A program made the position numbers and the translations under genes. From an uncultured Bacteroidia bacterium (lineage in GTDB: Bacteria; Bacteroidota; Bacteroidia; Bacteroidales; ML635J-15): a stretch of 34,811 nucleotides of DNA. Below, piece after piece: positions 16,414 through 23,924 of the stretch; position 1 is the stretch's first letter; each line of letters opens with the position of its first letter. The stretch covers positions 1 to 34,811 of the forward strand of contig CACWOG010000005.1 of NCBI GenBank assembly GCA_902762455.1, given 5' to 3'. The notes under the pieces were generated by a model that was given only the letters and a program-made list of their open reading frames with translations, did no database searches and was not told where the DNA came from.

Positions 16414-16740
16414 TGCTACGCAGTTTCTGGGGGCTAAAGCCGTTTCAATGGCTGCGCCGTTTGAATGCCTTCGGAGTTTCAATGTTTCACGTTTCTGTGG
16501 CTTCGCCGTTTCTCGCTGCGCTGTTTCAATGGCTTCGCCGTTTCTATGCCTTCGGCGTTTGAATGGCTACGCCGTTTCAAGTTTCTATGTGCTTCGCACG
16601 TTTGAATGGCTTTGCCGTTTCTTTGGCTAACGCCGTTTCTAAGTTTTGGGCTTGCAGGCTTAAAGACTTTTTGACTTTTAGCCTTTCAACCCAATGGTTT
16701 CAATGGCTTCGCCGTTTCTCGCTTCGCCGTTTCTAGGTTT
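16414..16740. repeat. Array of about 15 short degenerate units, each a mini-hairpin plus GTTTC/G
   Basis: This gap after the kinase fusion gene is filled by units of about 15-20 bases: a 3-5-bp palindrome such as GGCTTCGCC, then GTTTC or GTTTG, then AA/CT and TG. The palindrome varies but keeps pairing: GGCTTCGCC, GGCTACGCC, GGCTAACGCC, GGCTTTGCC, GCCTTCGGC, GTGCTTCGCAC, GGCTAAAGCC. The sequence GTTTCTAxGTTTTGGGCT occurs twice (near 16636 and 16731). Units are adjacent, without the long unique spacers of a CRISPR array. One 60-codon open frame runs through it but is an artefact of the repeat. Confidence 0.85.
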
Positions 16741-16757
16741 TGGGCTGTTTGCGAATA

Positions 16758-16790
16758 ATAAAAAAGGAACTGAAAATAAATTCAGCCCCT
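16758..16790 (-). terminator. Terminator of the membrane protein gene
   Basis: In the minus-strand transcript GGGGCUGAA pairs with UUCAGUUCC (two G-U pairs) around a short AU loop, followed by UUUUUU (16765-16760). It lies 23 nt past the stop codon. Confidence 0.75.
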
Positions 16791-16812
16791 TTCCAATAAA
16801 AAGCTTTTAACC

Positions 16813-17598
16813 TTATTCGTTTTTCTTTTTCTTCGGCATTTTTTTTCTTGCCTTTGCAGATGCGAATGCGCCAAGTATTACAACGCAGAATACGATTGCA
16901 CCGTACATACATTCTATCGAAAGCATTATCAAGGCCTCGATGCCGAGGAAGAATACCAATGCAATAGCCACGCCCCATGCGCTCTTTGTGCGTACACAGT
17001 CGAGAACCATCTTAACAAGGCAGAAAAGTATCATCACTATCTGGCTGCCGAACAATACCCACGAGCAAGCCGATGCCGAAGCCTTTGCAATGTAAACTAT
17101 AACGCTTGCTGCAAGTCCTGCGAGAGCAACTACTGTTCCCCATTTCCATTCTTTCCACTTCTTGCCTTCGCTAAGTCCAGCGTGTACCGACATCTGGGCG
17201 GTAACCTGCATTACAGCGCAAATCATCCAGTAAACTACCAGCACAAGTCCTACAAGGCCAAGAATTGTGAGTCCCCAGTCGCCAACTACATTGTAGTCGC
17301 AGAACCAGCCGATGCATGGTTTTTCACCATATCTGTCAACTGTTGGCAAATCAGCCATGAAGCAATAGTAATATATTGATACCAAGGTAATTCCGAACAA
17401 AGTGTAGAGAATCGGATAGAACTTGGCTTTGTCCCTGTAGCGGATTTGGAAGTTTACCAGCTCCATAAATGCAGCAATGATAAAAATGAATATCAAAAGT
17501 CCCAACGGATTGATGCCAAGTGGGTTGGAGTGATGCCAATTGACAAGCTCAGGAATGTTAGTTATTGGTGAGTCGTTAAGTCTCTCTATAAAACTCAT
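16813..17598 (-). CDS. Polytopic membrane protein of unknown function
   Basis: 261 residues starting at the ATG at 17598. About six to seven hydrophobic segments are visible (near 30-50, 63-82, 108-133, 155-175, 180-200, 207-228, 230-248), and the C-terminus is a lysine-rich tail (KARKKMPKKKKNE) expected in the cytoplasm by the positive-inside rule. Loop residues 85-105 contain two Cys (PCIGWFCDY). I recognise no family. It has its own promoter, a long structured leader and a terminator, so it is an independently controlled single gene. Confidence 0.8.
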   Translation of the reverse strand: MSFIERLNDSPITNIPELVNWHHSNPLGINPLGLLIFIFIIAAFMELVNFQIRYRDKAKFYPILYTLFGITLVSIYYYCFMADLPTVDRYGEKPCIGWFCDYNVVGDWGLTILGLVGLVLVVYWMICAVMQVTAQMSVHAGLSEGKKWKEWKWGTVVALAGLAASVIVYIAKASASACSWVLFGSQIVMILFCLVKMVLDCVRTKSAWGVAIALVFFLGIEALIMLSIECMYGAIVFCVVILGAFASAKARKKMPKKKKNE

Positions 17599-17619
17599 AT
17601 ATGTTATATTTACATTACA

Positions 17620-17671
17620 GCAAGTTCAAATATCTAAGTTGTACTGCGAGAACTTGCATTAGCGCAGTACA
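17620..17671 (-). promoter_or_regulatory. Possible H-type pseudoknot in the leader of the membrane protein gene
   Basis: On the minus strand UGUACUGCG (17671-17663) pairs perfectly with CGCAGUACA (17648-17640), 9 bp. Its loop contains GCAAGUUC (17657-17650), which pairs perfectly with GAACUUGC further down (17627-17620), 8 bp. The result is a compact H-type pseudoknot ending 21 nt before the start codon. A smaller hairpin (CACC/GGUG) precedes it. I do not recognise it as a known riboswitch class. Confidence 0.5.
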
Positions 17672-17683
17672 CCAATCGCGGTG

Positions 17684-17714
17684 CAAAAATACATCTTTTT
17701 TGTAAATTAATAAA
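17684..17714 (-). promoter_or_regulatory. Promoter for the membrane protein gene
   Basis: Minus-strand TTTA (17714-17711), 19 nt, TATTTTTG (17691-17684): a full -7 box and three of four -33 bases. Transcription would start near 17677 and give a leader of about 80 nt containing the pseudoknot. Confidence 0.55.
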
Positions 17715-17735
17715 ATTATGGGTATGCTTTTCAAT

Positions 17736-18788
17736 TTACAAATTAATATTATTGCAATACTTGCAGAATTCTGGAGCCTCGTTTTGTTGCCACATTCGTC
17801 TGAAAGCCTGTGCCTTCTTGCTATTGATGGTATTAAACACCCCATTTTCAAATACATTTCCAAAATTCATTTCTTTTGGAAAAGGTTTTGCACAGCAGGG
17901 GACAAAGTATCCATCCCAAGTGATATAATGATGATTCCAAACAAATCCGCAGTCGCGGAATTGGGACTTTTGGTCGGACAAATAACCGCTGAAACTTACA
18001 CCTGCATTTTTCTTCTTATATTCGTCAAGTGTCTTTACAACCTCAGCATATTCATTTCCATAGAAGAAGTCTGTATATTGTTCTCTCTGCTCGGGAATAG
18101 ATGCGAGGTTTATGCGATTAAAATTCACGTATTTGATTCCTACTTCGTTTGCGAATTCTATTACTTGAACAAGATTATGATAGTTTTCACGGGTTATTAC
18201 TGTGTTAACCATAAATTCATTGTGCTTGGATTTTGACACAATCTCCTTTATGTTTGCTTTTATAACGGAAAAGTCCGTATTAGGGCGTACCGTTTCGTAA
18301 ACTTTACCGATGCCGTCCACAGAAAATTGAATGCTGTCTAGAAAAGGTAGCAGTGGGAGCATCTTTTCAACGAATCCTACAAAATTTGCATTCGTAGATA
18401 TAGTAGTTTGAATGCTTGGCTTTTTTGCCTTGATATATTGCAAAATTTCCAGCAAATTTGGATATAACAAAGTTTCTCCCAGTCCGGTAAGCCCGATAGA
18501 TGTTAAATATGGATATGTTTCATCAATAATGGATTTTGCCTTTTCTATGGGCATAAAGCCTATATCCATTTGTTTCCCATACTGGTATTCGCGCGGACAT
18601 ATTATGCAGTGGAGATTGCATACATTTCCCAATTCAAGCATCAGACCTGTAGGATAAGGTTCTATAGTAGTCTGCTCCTTGTTCAGTCTGTGCCACGTCC
18701 ATAAGTTCTTCAGGTATTTAAAGAATGCTTTATTTAGTCGAGTATGTTTCAATAGGTTTATCCCCATTGCTAAATGTCTGCTATTCAT
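17736..18788 (-). CDS. Radical SAM protein with SPASM-like C-terminus
   Basis: 350 residues, ATG at 18788. After about 40 basic N-terminal residues, LMLELGNVCNLHCIIC carries the CX3CX2C iron-sulphur motif (Cys57, Cys61, Cys64). TGLGETLLYPN, a GxGE-type SAM-binding element, and ISTNANFV follow. The C-terminal 65 residues hold further cysteines (RDCGFVW, FVPCCAKPF, EFCKYC) that suit a SPASM or twitch domain with auxiliary clusters. Such enzymes modify peptides, proteins or small molecules. No precursor peptide or obvious substrate gene lies beside it, so the substrate is unknown. A perfect promoter stands directly upstream, so it is transcribed alone. Confidence 0.88.
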   Translation of the reverse strand: MNSRHLAMGINLLKHTRLNKAFFKYLKNLWTWHRLNKEQTTIEPYPTGLMLELGNVCNLHCIICPREYQYGKQMDIGFMPIEKAKSIIDETYPYLTSIGLTGLGETLLYPNLLEILQYIKAKKPSIQTTISTNANFVGFVEKMLPLLPFLDSIQFSVDGIGKVYETVRPNTDFSVIKANIKEIVSKSKHNEFMVNTVITRENYHNLVQVIEFANEVGIKYVNFNRINLASIPEQREQYTDFFYGNEYAEVVKTLDEYKKKNAGVSFSGYLSDQKSQFRDCGFVWNHHYITWDGYFVPCCAKPFPKEMNFGNVFENGVFNTINSKKAQAFRRMWQQNEAPEFCKYCNNINL

Positions 18789-18810
18789 ATCAATGTCGCT
18801 GTTTTGCTGG

Positions 18811-18841
18811 CAAAATTACAATTAAATTTTAATATGTCAAA
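18811..18841 (-). promoter_or_regulatory. Promoter of the radical SAM gene
   Basis: Minus-strand TTTG (18841-18838), 19 nt, TAATTTTG (18818-18811), an exact match to the Bacteroidota consensus. The ATG is 22 nt downstream of the box. Confidence 0.75.
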
Positions 18842-18955
18842 ATTTGAAATTCAATGAGTTGTGCCTATTGAACAATACTTTAGTTTTGACCGCAAATGAT
18901 ATTTTTCGCGGATTATCTATATGAATTAGAGGAAAAATTAGTTTTAAATTGAATA

Positions 18956-19807
18956 TTAATCTTCTCTTTCTCCTGCTGGCCATGGGTTAATCTCGATTCC
19001 TGCCATCCGTGTCATACTTTCGTGTGCGATGTCGCGAACTCGCGTAAGTTCTTCCTTGCGAGGATTGTCCTTGTTGAAAAATATTGGTTCGCCGACGTGC
19101 AAGGTTACGCAAGGGATATTCTTCGAGCCAAACAGCCGATACAAGCCTTTCCGTTCGCGATAGCTATAAACTAATGGGACAACGGGGATATTGTATTTGT
19201 ATGCCATTGAAAACGCCCCAAGTTTTAACGGACGAATTGGCACATACATATTCCAACGTACTGTTTCTGGAAAAATCAGGAACCATTCCTTGCGTCTATG
19301 ATATTCGTCGAATGCCTCGTTGAACTTTCGCATACCAGCACGGTTTTCGGGAATTGGTATGCCACCAGCGTGACGCATAAACCAACCGTTCTTACCGTTG
19401 AAATGCTTGGCAAACATTGGAATCCAAATTCTACCGAATCGCCTAACTGCCTGATTCACACCAAAAGCATCGAAAATAAAAACGTGATTGCATACGCACA
19501 TTGCACCATTTTTCAGATCCTTGCGATACTTGCTGACATTTTTTCGACCCTCTATTCTTATTCCAAAATGAAAGCGGTTCCAGAAAGCTACAAGAATCCA
19601 TTTTACGAAAAAACCTAATATGTCGTTCAGTTTGAAGCTAAACGAATTGTCAATATATGGGAAATTTTCATCGAATTGATATTTTCCCTTCGACGAATCC
19701 TCGACTTCCACTTTCAGTAGCCGACGAAACGGGTCGTCGGTTGGATATTCCATTCCAACATCGGGGATATAAACTCCTTTCTTAACCTTAAATGTGCCGT
19801 ATTCCAT
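18956..19807 (-). CDS. PlsC-like (lysophospholipid) acyltransferase
   Basis: 283 residues. It has the acyltransferase HX4D motif in CNHVFIFD (His108, Asp113), GIPIPENRAGM (149-159) and FPETVRW (179-185), a variant of the usual FPEGTR, with IPVVPLVYSY (210-219) as the last block. A hydrophobic stretch near 62-76 could anchor it to the membrane. The family transfers acyl chains to lysophosphatidic acid or related acceptors in phospholipid or lipid A-type synthesis. The N-terminal 60 residues (KVKKGVYIPDVGMEYPTDDPF) are an extension beyond the core. The exact acceptor is unknown. Confidence 0.85.
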   Translation of the reverse strand: MEYGTFKVKKGVYIPDVGMEYPTDDPFRRLLKVEVEDSSKGKYQFDENFPYIDNSFSFKLNDILGFFVKWILVAFWNRFHFGIRIEGRKNVSKYRKDLKNGAMCVCNHVFIFDAFGVNQAVRRFGRIWIPMFAKHFNGKNGWFMRHAGGIPIPENRAGMRKFNEAFDEYHRRKEWFLIFPETVRWNMYVPIRPLKLGAFSMAYKYNIPVVPLVYSYRERKGLYRLFGSKNIPCVTLHVGEPIFFNKDNPRKEELTRVRDIAHESMTRMAGIEINPWPAGERED

Positions 19808-19824
19808 TTATTTTATTTTTATGG

Positions 19825-19832
19825 CAAACATA
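19825..19832 (-). promoter_or_regulatory. -7 box of the acyltransferase gene
   Basis: Minus-strand TATGTTTG, a match to TAnnTTTG, ends 17 nt before the ATG at 19807. No good -33 element is visible. Confidence 0.5.
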
Positions 19833-19984
19833 CAAAAAGTTTGCAACATATTGGATTATTACAACAATTTCTTGCATTTTGCACTCGGCGATGTCAGCGA
19901 AACTGAAAAGCAGTTTTTCTGTGTGGCAAGTAATTGGTCGCCAAAATGTGATAATGGACAATAGTATTGTTTTTCAAAAAGTAC

Positions 19985-19992
19985 TATCTTTG
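19985..19992 (+). promoter_or_regulatory. -7 box of surface paralogue 1, inside a small inverted repeat
   Basis: TATCTTTG lies 21 nt before the ATG. Immediately upstream AGTA-(N4)-TTTT-C-AAAAA-(G)-TACT forms an inverted repeat ending against the box. The same arrangement and leader recur before the second paralogue (21292-21299), so promoter and gene were duplicated together. Confidence 0.6.
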
Positions 19993-20013
19993 CCCTTGTA
20001 AAAACAAATAATT

Positions 20014-21258
20014 ATGAAGAATTTTTGCTCAATAATCATTCTGCTTGCTATTTGTTTGGGTGCATTTGCGCAAGAAACAATCGTTAGCTTTTCGGGAAAA
20101 CTTAACGGCTCGGAATCCTGTCGTCTGGATAGCGTTGTGGTTACAAACCTTGAAAGCCACTGGTCTGAAACGGTGGTATATCCCGATTCGGTCATAGTCC
20201 TTTCTGTCAGAATGGGGAGTGATGTCATGATTGCCGAGAGCCAAGGATTATTGCAAAATGTGCCTAATCCGTTTAACGGAGAAACCCGAATCGAACTCTC
20301 TGTTTTACATTGCGAGAATGTAAGTCTGCGCTTGCTTGATGTGACAGGGAAAGTTTATGCACAATATGATGGCAGGCTTAACGAAGGAACACACGCTTTT
20401 GTTGTTTCGGCGACGAAACCGCAGACCTATATCCTTAATGCAGTTGTTGGCGAGAAGTCGTATTCGATAAAGATGGTAAATGTCGGTGATGGAGGCTCCT
20501 GCGGTATCGAATATGCTGGATTGTCTGGCAATATCACGACAAAATTGACTTCGAGCAATGAATTTCATGTTGGCGACAATATGTGCTATGTGGGTTATGC
20601 GACAATTGGCGGAATTGCTGTGCCTAGTATCATAGTTGTTCAGCGTCAGCAAGAAAATGAGGATTTGGTGTTGAATTTTTATTATCCTGGACAAGGAACT
20701 CTGAATGGACACGACTGGGTTGACCTCGGTCTGCCTTCCGGTACGCGCTGGGCAACCTGCAATGTTGGTGCTTCCTCGCCAGAAGGTTACGGAACATATT
20801 TCGCGTGGGGAGAAACCTTCAATAAGGCTATGTACGACTGGGACACCTATATATATTACAATGGCTCGTCATTTACAAAATATAATGATTCCGACAATCT
20901 GGTTGTTATTCAGCCTTCCGATGATGCGGCAACCATAATCTGGGGCGATGGCTGGCGGATTCCGACAATGGATGAATTGCAGGAATTGTTTGAATACTGC
21001 AATCACAATTGGACTGTCAACGGACTGATTCTTACTGGTTGTAATGGCAATACGATTTTCCTTCCCGCTTCTGGCGACCGTTGCACTAGCAATGTGTACA
21101 ATGTAGGCATTGAAGGTTATTACTGGCTAAGTTCTCTGGATTCAGAATCTCTTTATTATGCATACTATTTGTTTTTCAGTTCGAACAGGCTATATTTGAG
21201 CAGTCTTTATCGTTTTTATGGCTTGTCTGTGCGTGCGGTTTGCTCGCCAGAAAATTAA
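20014..21258 (+). CDS. Exported protein with an internal sorting-domain-like module and a Fib_succ domain, paralogue 1
   Basis: 414 residues. Signal peptide 1-19 (ending GAFAQ). Residues about 80-158 (NVPNPFNGETRIELSVL, LRLLDVTGKVYAQYDG, YSIKMVNVG) look like the type IX secretion C-terminal sorting domain (Por_Secre_tail type) but lie in the middle of the protein. A short variable region follows. From about 229 to the end is a Fibrobacter succinogenes major paralogous domain (TIGR02145-like): GHDWVDLGLPSGTRWATCN, YFAWGETF, WRIPTMDELQEL, GYYWLSS and SVRAVC. This domain is common in secreted and surface proteins of Bacteroidales; its role is not established. A paralogue follows immediately. Confidence 0.85.
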   Translation: MKNFCSIIILLAICLGAFAQETIVSFSGKLNGSESCRLDSVVVTNLESHWSETVVYPDSVIVLSVRMGSDVMIAESQGLLQNVPNPFNGETRIELSVLHCENVSLRLLDVTGKVYAQYDGRLNEGTHAFVVSATKPQTYILNAVVGEKSYSIKMVNVGDGGSCGIEYAGLSGNITTKLTSSNEFHVGDNMCYVGYATIGGIAVPSIIVVQRQQENEDLVLNFYYPGQGTLNGHDWVDLGLPSGTRWATCNVGASSPEGYGTYFAWGETFNKAMYDWDTYIYYNGSSFTKYNDSDNLVVIQPSDDAATIIWGDGWRIPTMDELQELFEYCNHNWTVNGLILTGCNGNTIFLPASGDRCTSNVYNVGIEGYYWLSSLDSESLYYAYYLFFSSNRLYLSSLYRFYGLSVRAVCSPEN

Positions 21259-21291
21259 CGCTAAATAATAGTGTTGTTTTTCAAAAAATAC

Positions 21292-21299
21292 TATCTTTG
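21292..21299 (+). promoter_or_regulatory. -7 box of surface paralogue 2
   Basis: TATCTTTG 21 nt before the ATG, with the same upstream TTGTTTTTCAAAAA motif and the same leader (CCTTGTAAAAAxAAATAATT) as paralogue 1. Confidence 0.6.
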
Positions 21300-21320
21300 T
21301 CCTTGTAAAAATAAATAATT

Positions 21321-22610
21321 ATGAAGAAATTTTACTCAATAATCATTCTGCTTGCTATTTGTATGGGAGCATTAGCGCAGGAAATAACTTTGCGTTTTTC
21401 TGGGCGTGAATTTCCAAGTCCAGAATACTGCCAGTTGGATAGTGTTGTCGTAACAAATCTTACTCGCAATTGGACAGAAACTATTGAGTTCCCTGACACC
21501 ATAATAGTACTTACCGTTATTGCTGGTATTTCCCCCAATGTGGAGGCTATGCAGAGGCTTGGGCAGAATACTCCTAATCCGTTCCACTGTGAAACTCGGG
21601 TGGAACTATCGGTGTTGCAGCATGATGATATTCGTATGCAACTGCTTGATGTGTCAGGTAAATTGTATGCAGAGTATAGTGCTACGCTTGATGCTGGGGT
21701 ACATACATTTCAAATATATGCAGACAAGCCGCAGACCTATATACTTAATGCGGTTGTGGGCGGTAGTTCATATTCGACAAGGATGGTAAATGTCGGCAAA
21801 GGATGTGGAAGCGGTATAAAATATGTTGGTACTTCCAACTATATTATGGCAAAACAAACATCTGTTAATGAGTTCCATTTGGGTGACAATATGCGTTATG
21901 TTGGCTATGCAACTATTGATGGCGATATTGTTGTAAGTTCTATGTCTCAGAATCTGGCTGCAAGTCAGGATTTAATTCTAGAATTTATGCATTATACAAC
22001 TCATGGCTATTTGAATGGGCATGAATGGGTTGATCTTGGTCTGCCAAGCGGTACTCTTTGGGCTACTTGTAATGTAGGGGCAGAAAAACCAGAGGATTAT
22101 GGCAATTATTATGCATGGGGAGAAACAACAGTCAAAGAAACTTACGATTGGACTACATACATATATTGTAATGGGAACGAAACTTCAATGACAAAGTATT
22201 GCAGTGATGAAGATTTCGGCTACTATGGTTTTGTTGATGATTTGATTACTCTTGAGGCTTTTGATGATGTGGCTTCTGCTAATTGGGGGCAATTTTGGCG
22301 TATGCCTACCGATTTAGATTTTGTCGAATTGAAAAATAACTGCGATGTAACAGACATTACTTATAACGGAGTGTTGGGGTACTTGTTCACTGGGTCTAAT
22401 GGCAATAGCATTTTTCTGCCTGCTGCTGGTGGTCGATATAACAATGAAATTGATGATGGTCCTGTTGGCTATTATTGGTCGGGTTCGCTTTGTACTGCGT
22501 TTCCTTGCAAAGCTTGGAATCTTGTTTTAGATTTGGGGTATTGTCATGTTGACGCATATATTCGGCAATATGGGCATTCTGTTCGTGCAGTTTGCTTGCC
22601 ACAAAACTAA
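21321..22610 (+). CDS. Exported protein with an internal sorting-domain-like module and a Fib_succ domain, paralogue 2
   Basis: 429 residues, the tandem partner of the gene at 20014 with the same order of parts: signal peptide (1-19, GALAQ), a domain with CQLDSVVVTNL, the internal sorting-domain-like module (NTPNPFHCETRVELSVL to STRMVNVG), and a Fib_succ domain (GHEWVDLGLPSGTLWATCN, YYAWGETT, WRMPTDLDF, GYYWSGS, SVRAVC). The best conserved parts are the first 20 residues and the Fib_succ start; the segment between about 290 and 340 differs most. Its codons look more AT-rich than those of paralogue 1, so the duplication is not recent or one copy has drifted. Function unknown; probably secreted or surface-exposed. 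Confidence 0.85.
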   Translation: MKKFYSIIILLAICMGALAQEITLRFSGREFPSPEYCQLDSVVVTNLTRNWTETIEFPDTIIVLTVIAGISPNVEAMQRLGQNTPNPFHCETRVELSVLQHDDIRMQLLDVSGKLYAEYSATLDAGVHTFQIYADKPQTYILNAVVGGSSYSTRMVNVGKGCGSGIKYVGTSNYIMAKQTSVNEFHLGDNMRYVGYATIDGDIVVSSMSQNLAASQDLILEFMHYTTHGYLNGHEWVDLGLPSGTLWATCNVGAEKPEDYGNYYAWGETTVKETYDWTTYIYCNGNETSMTKYCSDEDFGYYGFVDDLITLEAFDDVASANWGQFWRMPTDLDFVELKNNCDVTDITYNGVLGYLFTGSNGNSIFLPAAGGRYNNEIDDGPVGYYWSGSLCTAFPCKAWNLVLDLGYCHVDAYIRQYGHSVRAVCLPQN

Positions 22611-22657
22611 CGCAGCGGCATGCTAAAGTTGCGGAAATGTTCTAATACAAAATTATT

Positions 22658-22672
22658 TTCCTATCTTCGCAC
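22658..22672 (+). promoter_or_regulatory. Promoter-like 15-mer before the YhcG-like gene
   Basis: TTCCTATCTTCGCAC contains TATCTTCG, a common one-base variant of the -7 box, 26 nt before the ATG. The identical 15-mer lies after the gene (23908-23922), so the gene is flanked by direct repeats. Confidence 0.5.
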
Positions 22673-22695
22673 TTGTAATTTTACAAATAGTTTAT

Positions 22696-23907
22696 ATGAC
22701 AGAAAAAAAAGGTCCAACTGAGATTTTGGTAAAATATGACTTGCCACAAGGATGGGAAAACGAAACAAAGTTTTCGTTCGAGCATCTTTCCGAGTTGGTG
22801 TCAAAAATTCATAATTCGGCTTTCACGGCTACAATGAAGGCCGTAAATCGGTTTGCTACGATAAGGAATTATGTCATAGGCTTCTATATTGTGGAGTACG
22901 AACAACACGGAAGTGACCGAGCAAAATATGGTGACAGGTTGCTGAAACGATTGGCTGAGAAAGTGGACAAACGAGGCATTAATGAAACGCTTTTGCAGAA
23001 TTGTCGTCGTTTCTATTCGTTATATCCACAAATACAAAGTTATTTGATAGAACAGAAATATGCGACAGCGTCGCAGAAATCAATTTATGCGACGCCGTCG
23101 CATATTTCTTTGCAAATTGGTGCGATAACATCGCACCAATCTGTAAAAAGTCCGATGCTGACGGACAAATTTACGACTCCCGCAGAAAAAATCATTTCCC
23201 AGTTATCTTTTTCACACATAAGAGAAATAATGACTGAGGAAGACCCGCTCGCACGCTTCTTTTATGAAACGGAGTGTATCAAATGTTGTTGGAGTGTTAA
23301 GGAACTACGCAGGCAGATTTCAACCAATCTGTATTTTAGGGCGGGAGTAAGTGAAAAGCCGGAACTGCTTCTGGCGAATACGCAAATCAATAGGGAACCT
23401 GCGTTGACAATAAATGAACCGTTTTCATTGGAATTCCTAGGTTTGCGTCCCGAAGCATTTACTGAAAATGATTTAGAAAACGCACTGATAACGCATTTGC
23501 AAGATTTTCTGCTTGAAATGGGAAAAGGTTTTTGTTTTGAGGCACGACAAAAACGGATGATTATAGATGATGAATATTATTTTACCGACCTCGTTTTCTA
23601 CAATCGTGTTCTGCATTGCAATGTCATAGTAGAGCTTAAAGATGATGAGTTCCGTCACTCCGATTTGAGCCAATTGAATGCTTATGTGTCTTATTTTAAG
23701 GAAAATGAGATGAATGAGGGTGATAATCCGCCTGTCGGAATTTTGCTCTGTACGCGAAAAGGAAAGAAAATGGTTGAATATGCTCTCGCAGGTATGGATA
23801 ATCATATTTTTGTTTCCACATATCAGTTATCGCTTCCTGATAAGAAAACTCTTCAGGATTTCTTGTTAAGGGAAACTCAACAAGATTCCATTCCAGACCA
23901 AAAATAA
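22696..23907 (+). CDS. YhcG/DUF1016-type PD-(D/E)XK nuclease
   Basis: 403 residues. The N-terminal DUF1016 region (about 30-200) contains the characteristic IGFYIVEYEQHGSDRAKYGDRLLKRL context and RRFYSLYPQ. The C-terminal nuclease domain (about 235-390) has FCFEARQKRM, YFTDLVFYNRVLHCNVIVELK, with the Asp of FTDL and the ELK forming the PD-(D/E)XK core, and GILLCTRK. Such proteins occur near restriction and defence loci in Bacteroidota; their cellular target is not well defined. The linker at about 120-150 is encoded by three successive small DNA palindromes (23061-23140). The gene is flanked by a 15-bp direct repeat that includes the promoters of this gene and the next one. Confidence 0.88.
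   Translation: MTEKKGPTEILVKYDLPQGWENETKFSFEHLSELVSKIHNSAFTATMKAVNRFATIRNYVIGFYIVEYEQHGSDRAKYGDRLLKRLAEKVDKRGINETLLQNCRRFYSLYPQIQSYLIEQKYATASQKSIYATPSHISLQIGAITSHQSVKSPMLTDKFTTPAEKIISQLSFSHIREIMTEEDPLARFFYETECIKCCWSVKELRRQISTNLYFRAGVSEKPELLLANTQINREPALTINEPFSLEFLGLRPEAFTENDLENALITHLQDFLLEMGKGFCFEARQKRMIIDDEYYFTDLVFYNRVLHCNVIVELKDDEFRHSDLSQLNAYVSYFKENEMNEGDNPPVGILLCTRKGKKMVEYALAGMDNHIFVSTYQLSLPDKKTLQDFLLRETQQDSIPDQK
23061..23140. repeat. Three mini-palindromes inside the YhcG-like gene
   Basis: TGCGAC-AGC-GTCGCA (23061-23075), TATGCGAC-GCC-GTCGCATA (23086-23104) and ATTGGTGCGAT-AAC-ATCGCACCAAT (23116-23140) have perfect arms and 3-base loops. They encode ATASQ, ATPSH and AITSH, so the protein shows a degenerate repeat. 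The arms differ between copies while pairing is kept. Confidence 0.9.
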
Positions 23908-23922
23908 TTCCTATCTTCGCAC
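23908..23922 (+). promoter_or_regulatory. Promoter-like 15-mer directly before the GGGP synthase start
   Basis: TTCCTATCTTCGCAC, with -7 box TATCTTCG at 23912-23919, ends only 2 nt before the ATG at 23925. If used, the transcript would start at or within a few bases of the start codon. Confidence 0.5.
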
Positions 23923-23924
23923 CA

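Noticed and set aside
16448-16630. 60-codon open frame through the repeat array
   Set aside because: It only reflects the repeated GTTTC-hairpin units and has no protein-like composition or start context.
16414-16740. CRISPR array
   Set aside because: Units are directly adjacent and about 15-20 bases long with no unique spacers of 25-40 bases, repeats vary in the stem, and no cas gene is in the window.
17699-17742. 10-bp inverted repeat at the end of the radical SAM gene as a terminator
   Set aside because: The arms are almost all A/T, the loop is 24 bases and no U run follows on the minus strand.
20014-22610. Diversity-generating retroelement with the Fib_succ domains as targets
   Set aside because: The domain may share a C-type-lectin-like fold with such targets, but there is no reverse transcriptase, template repeat or adenine-biased variation in the window.
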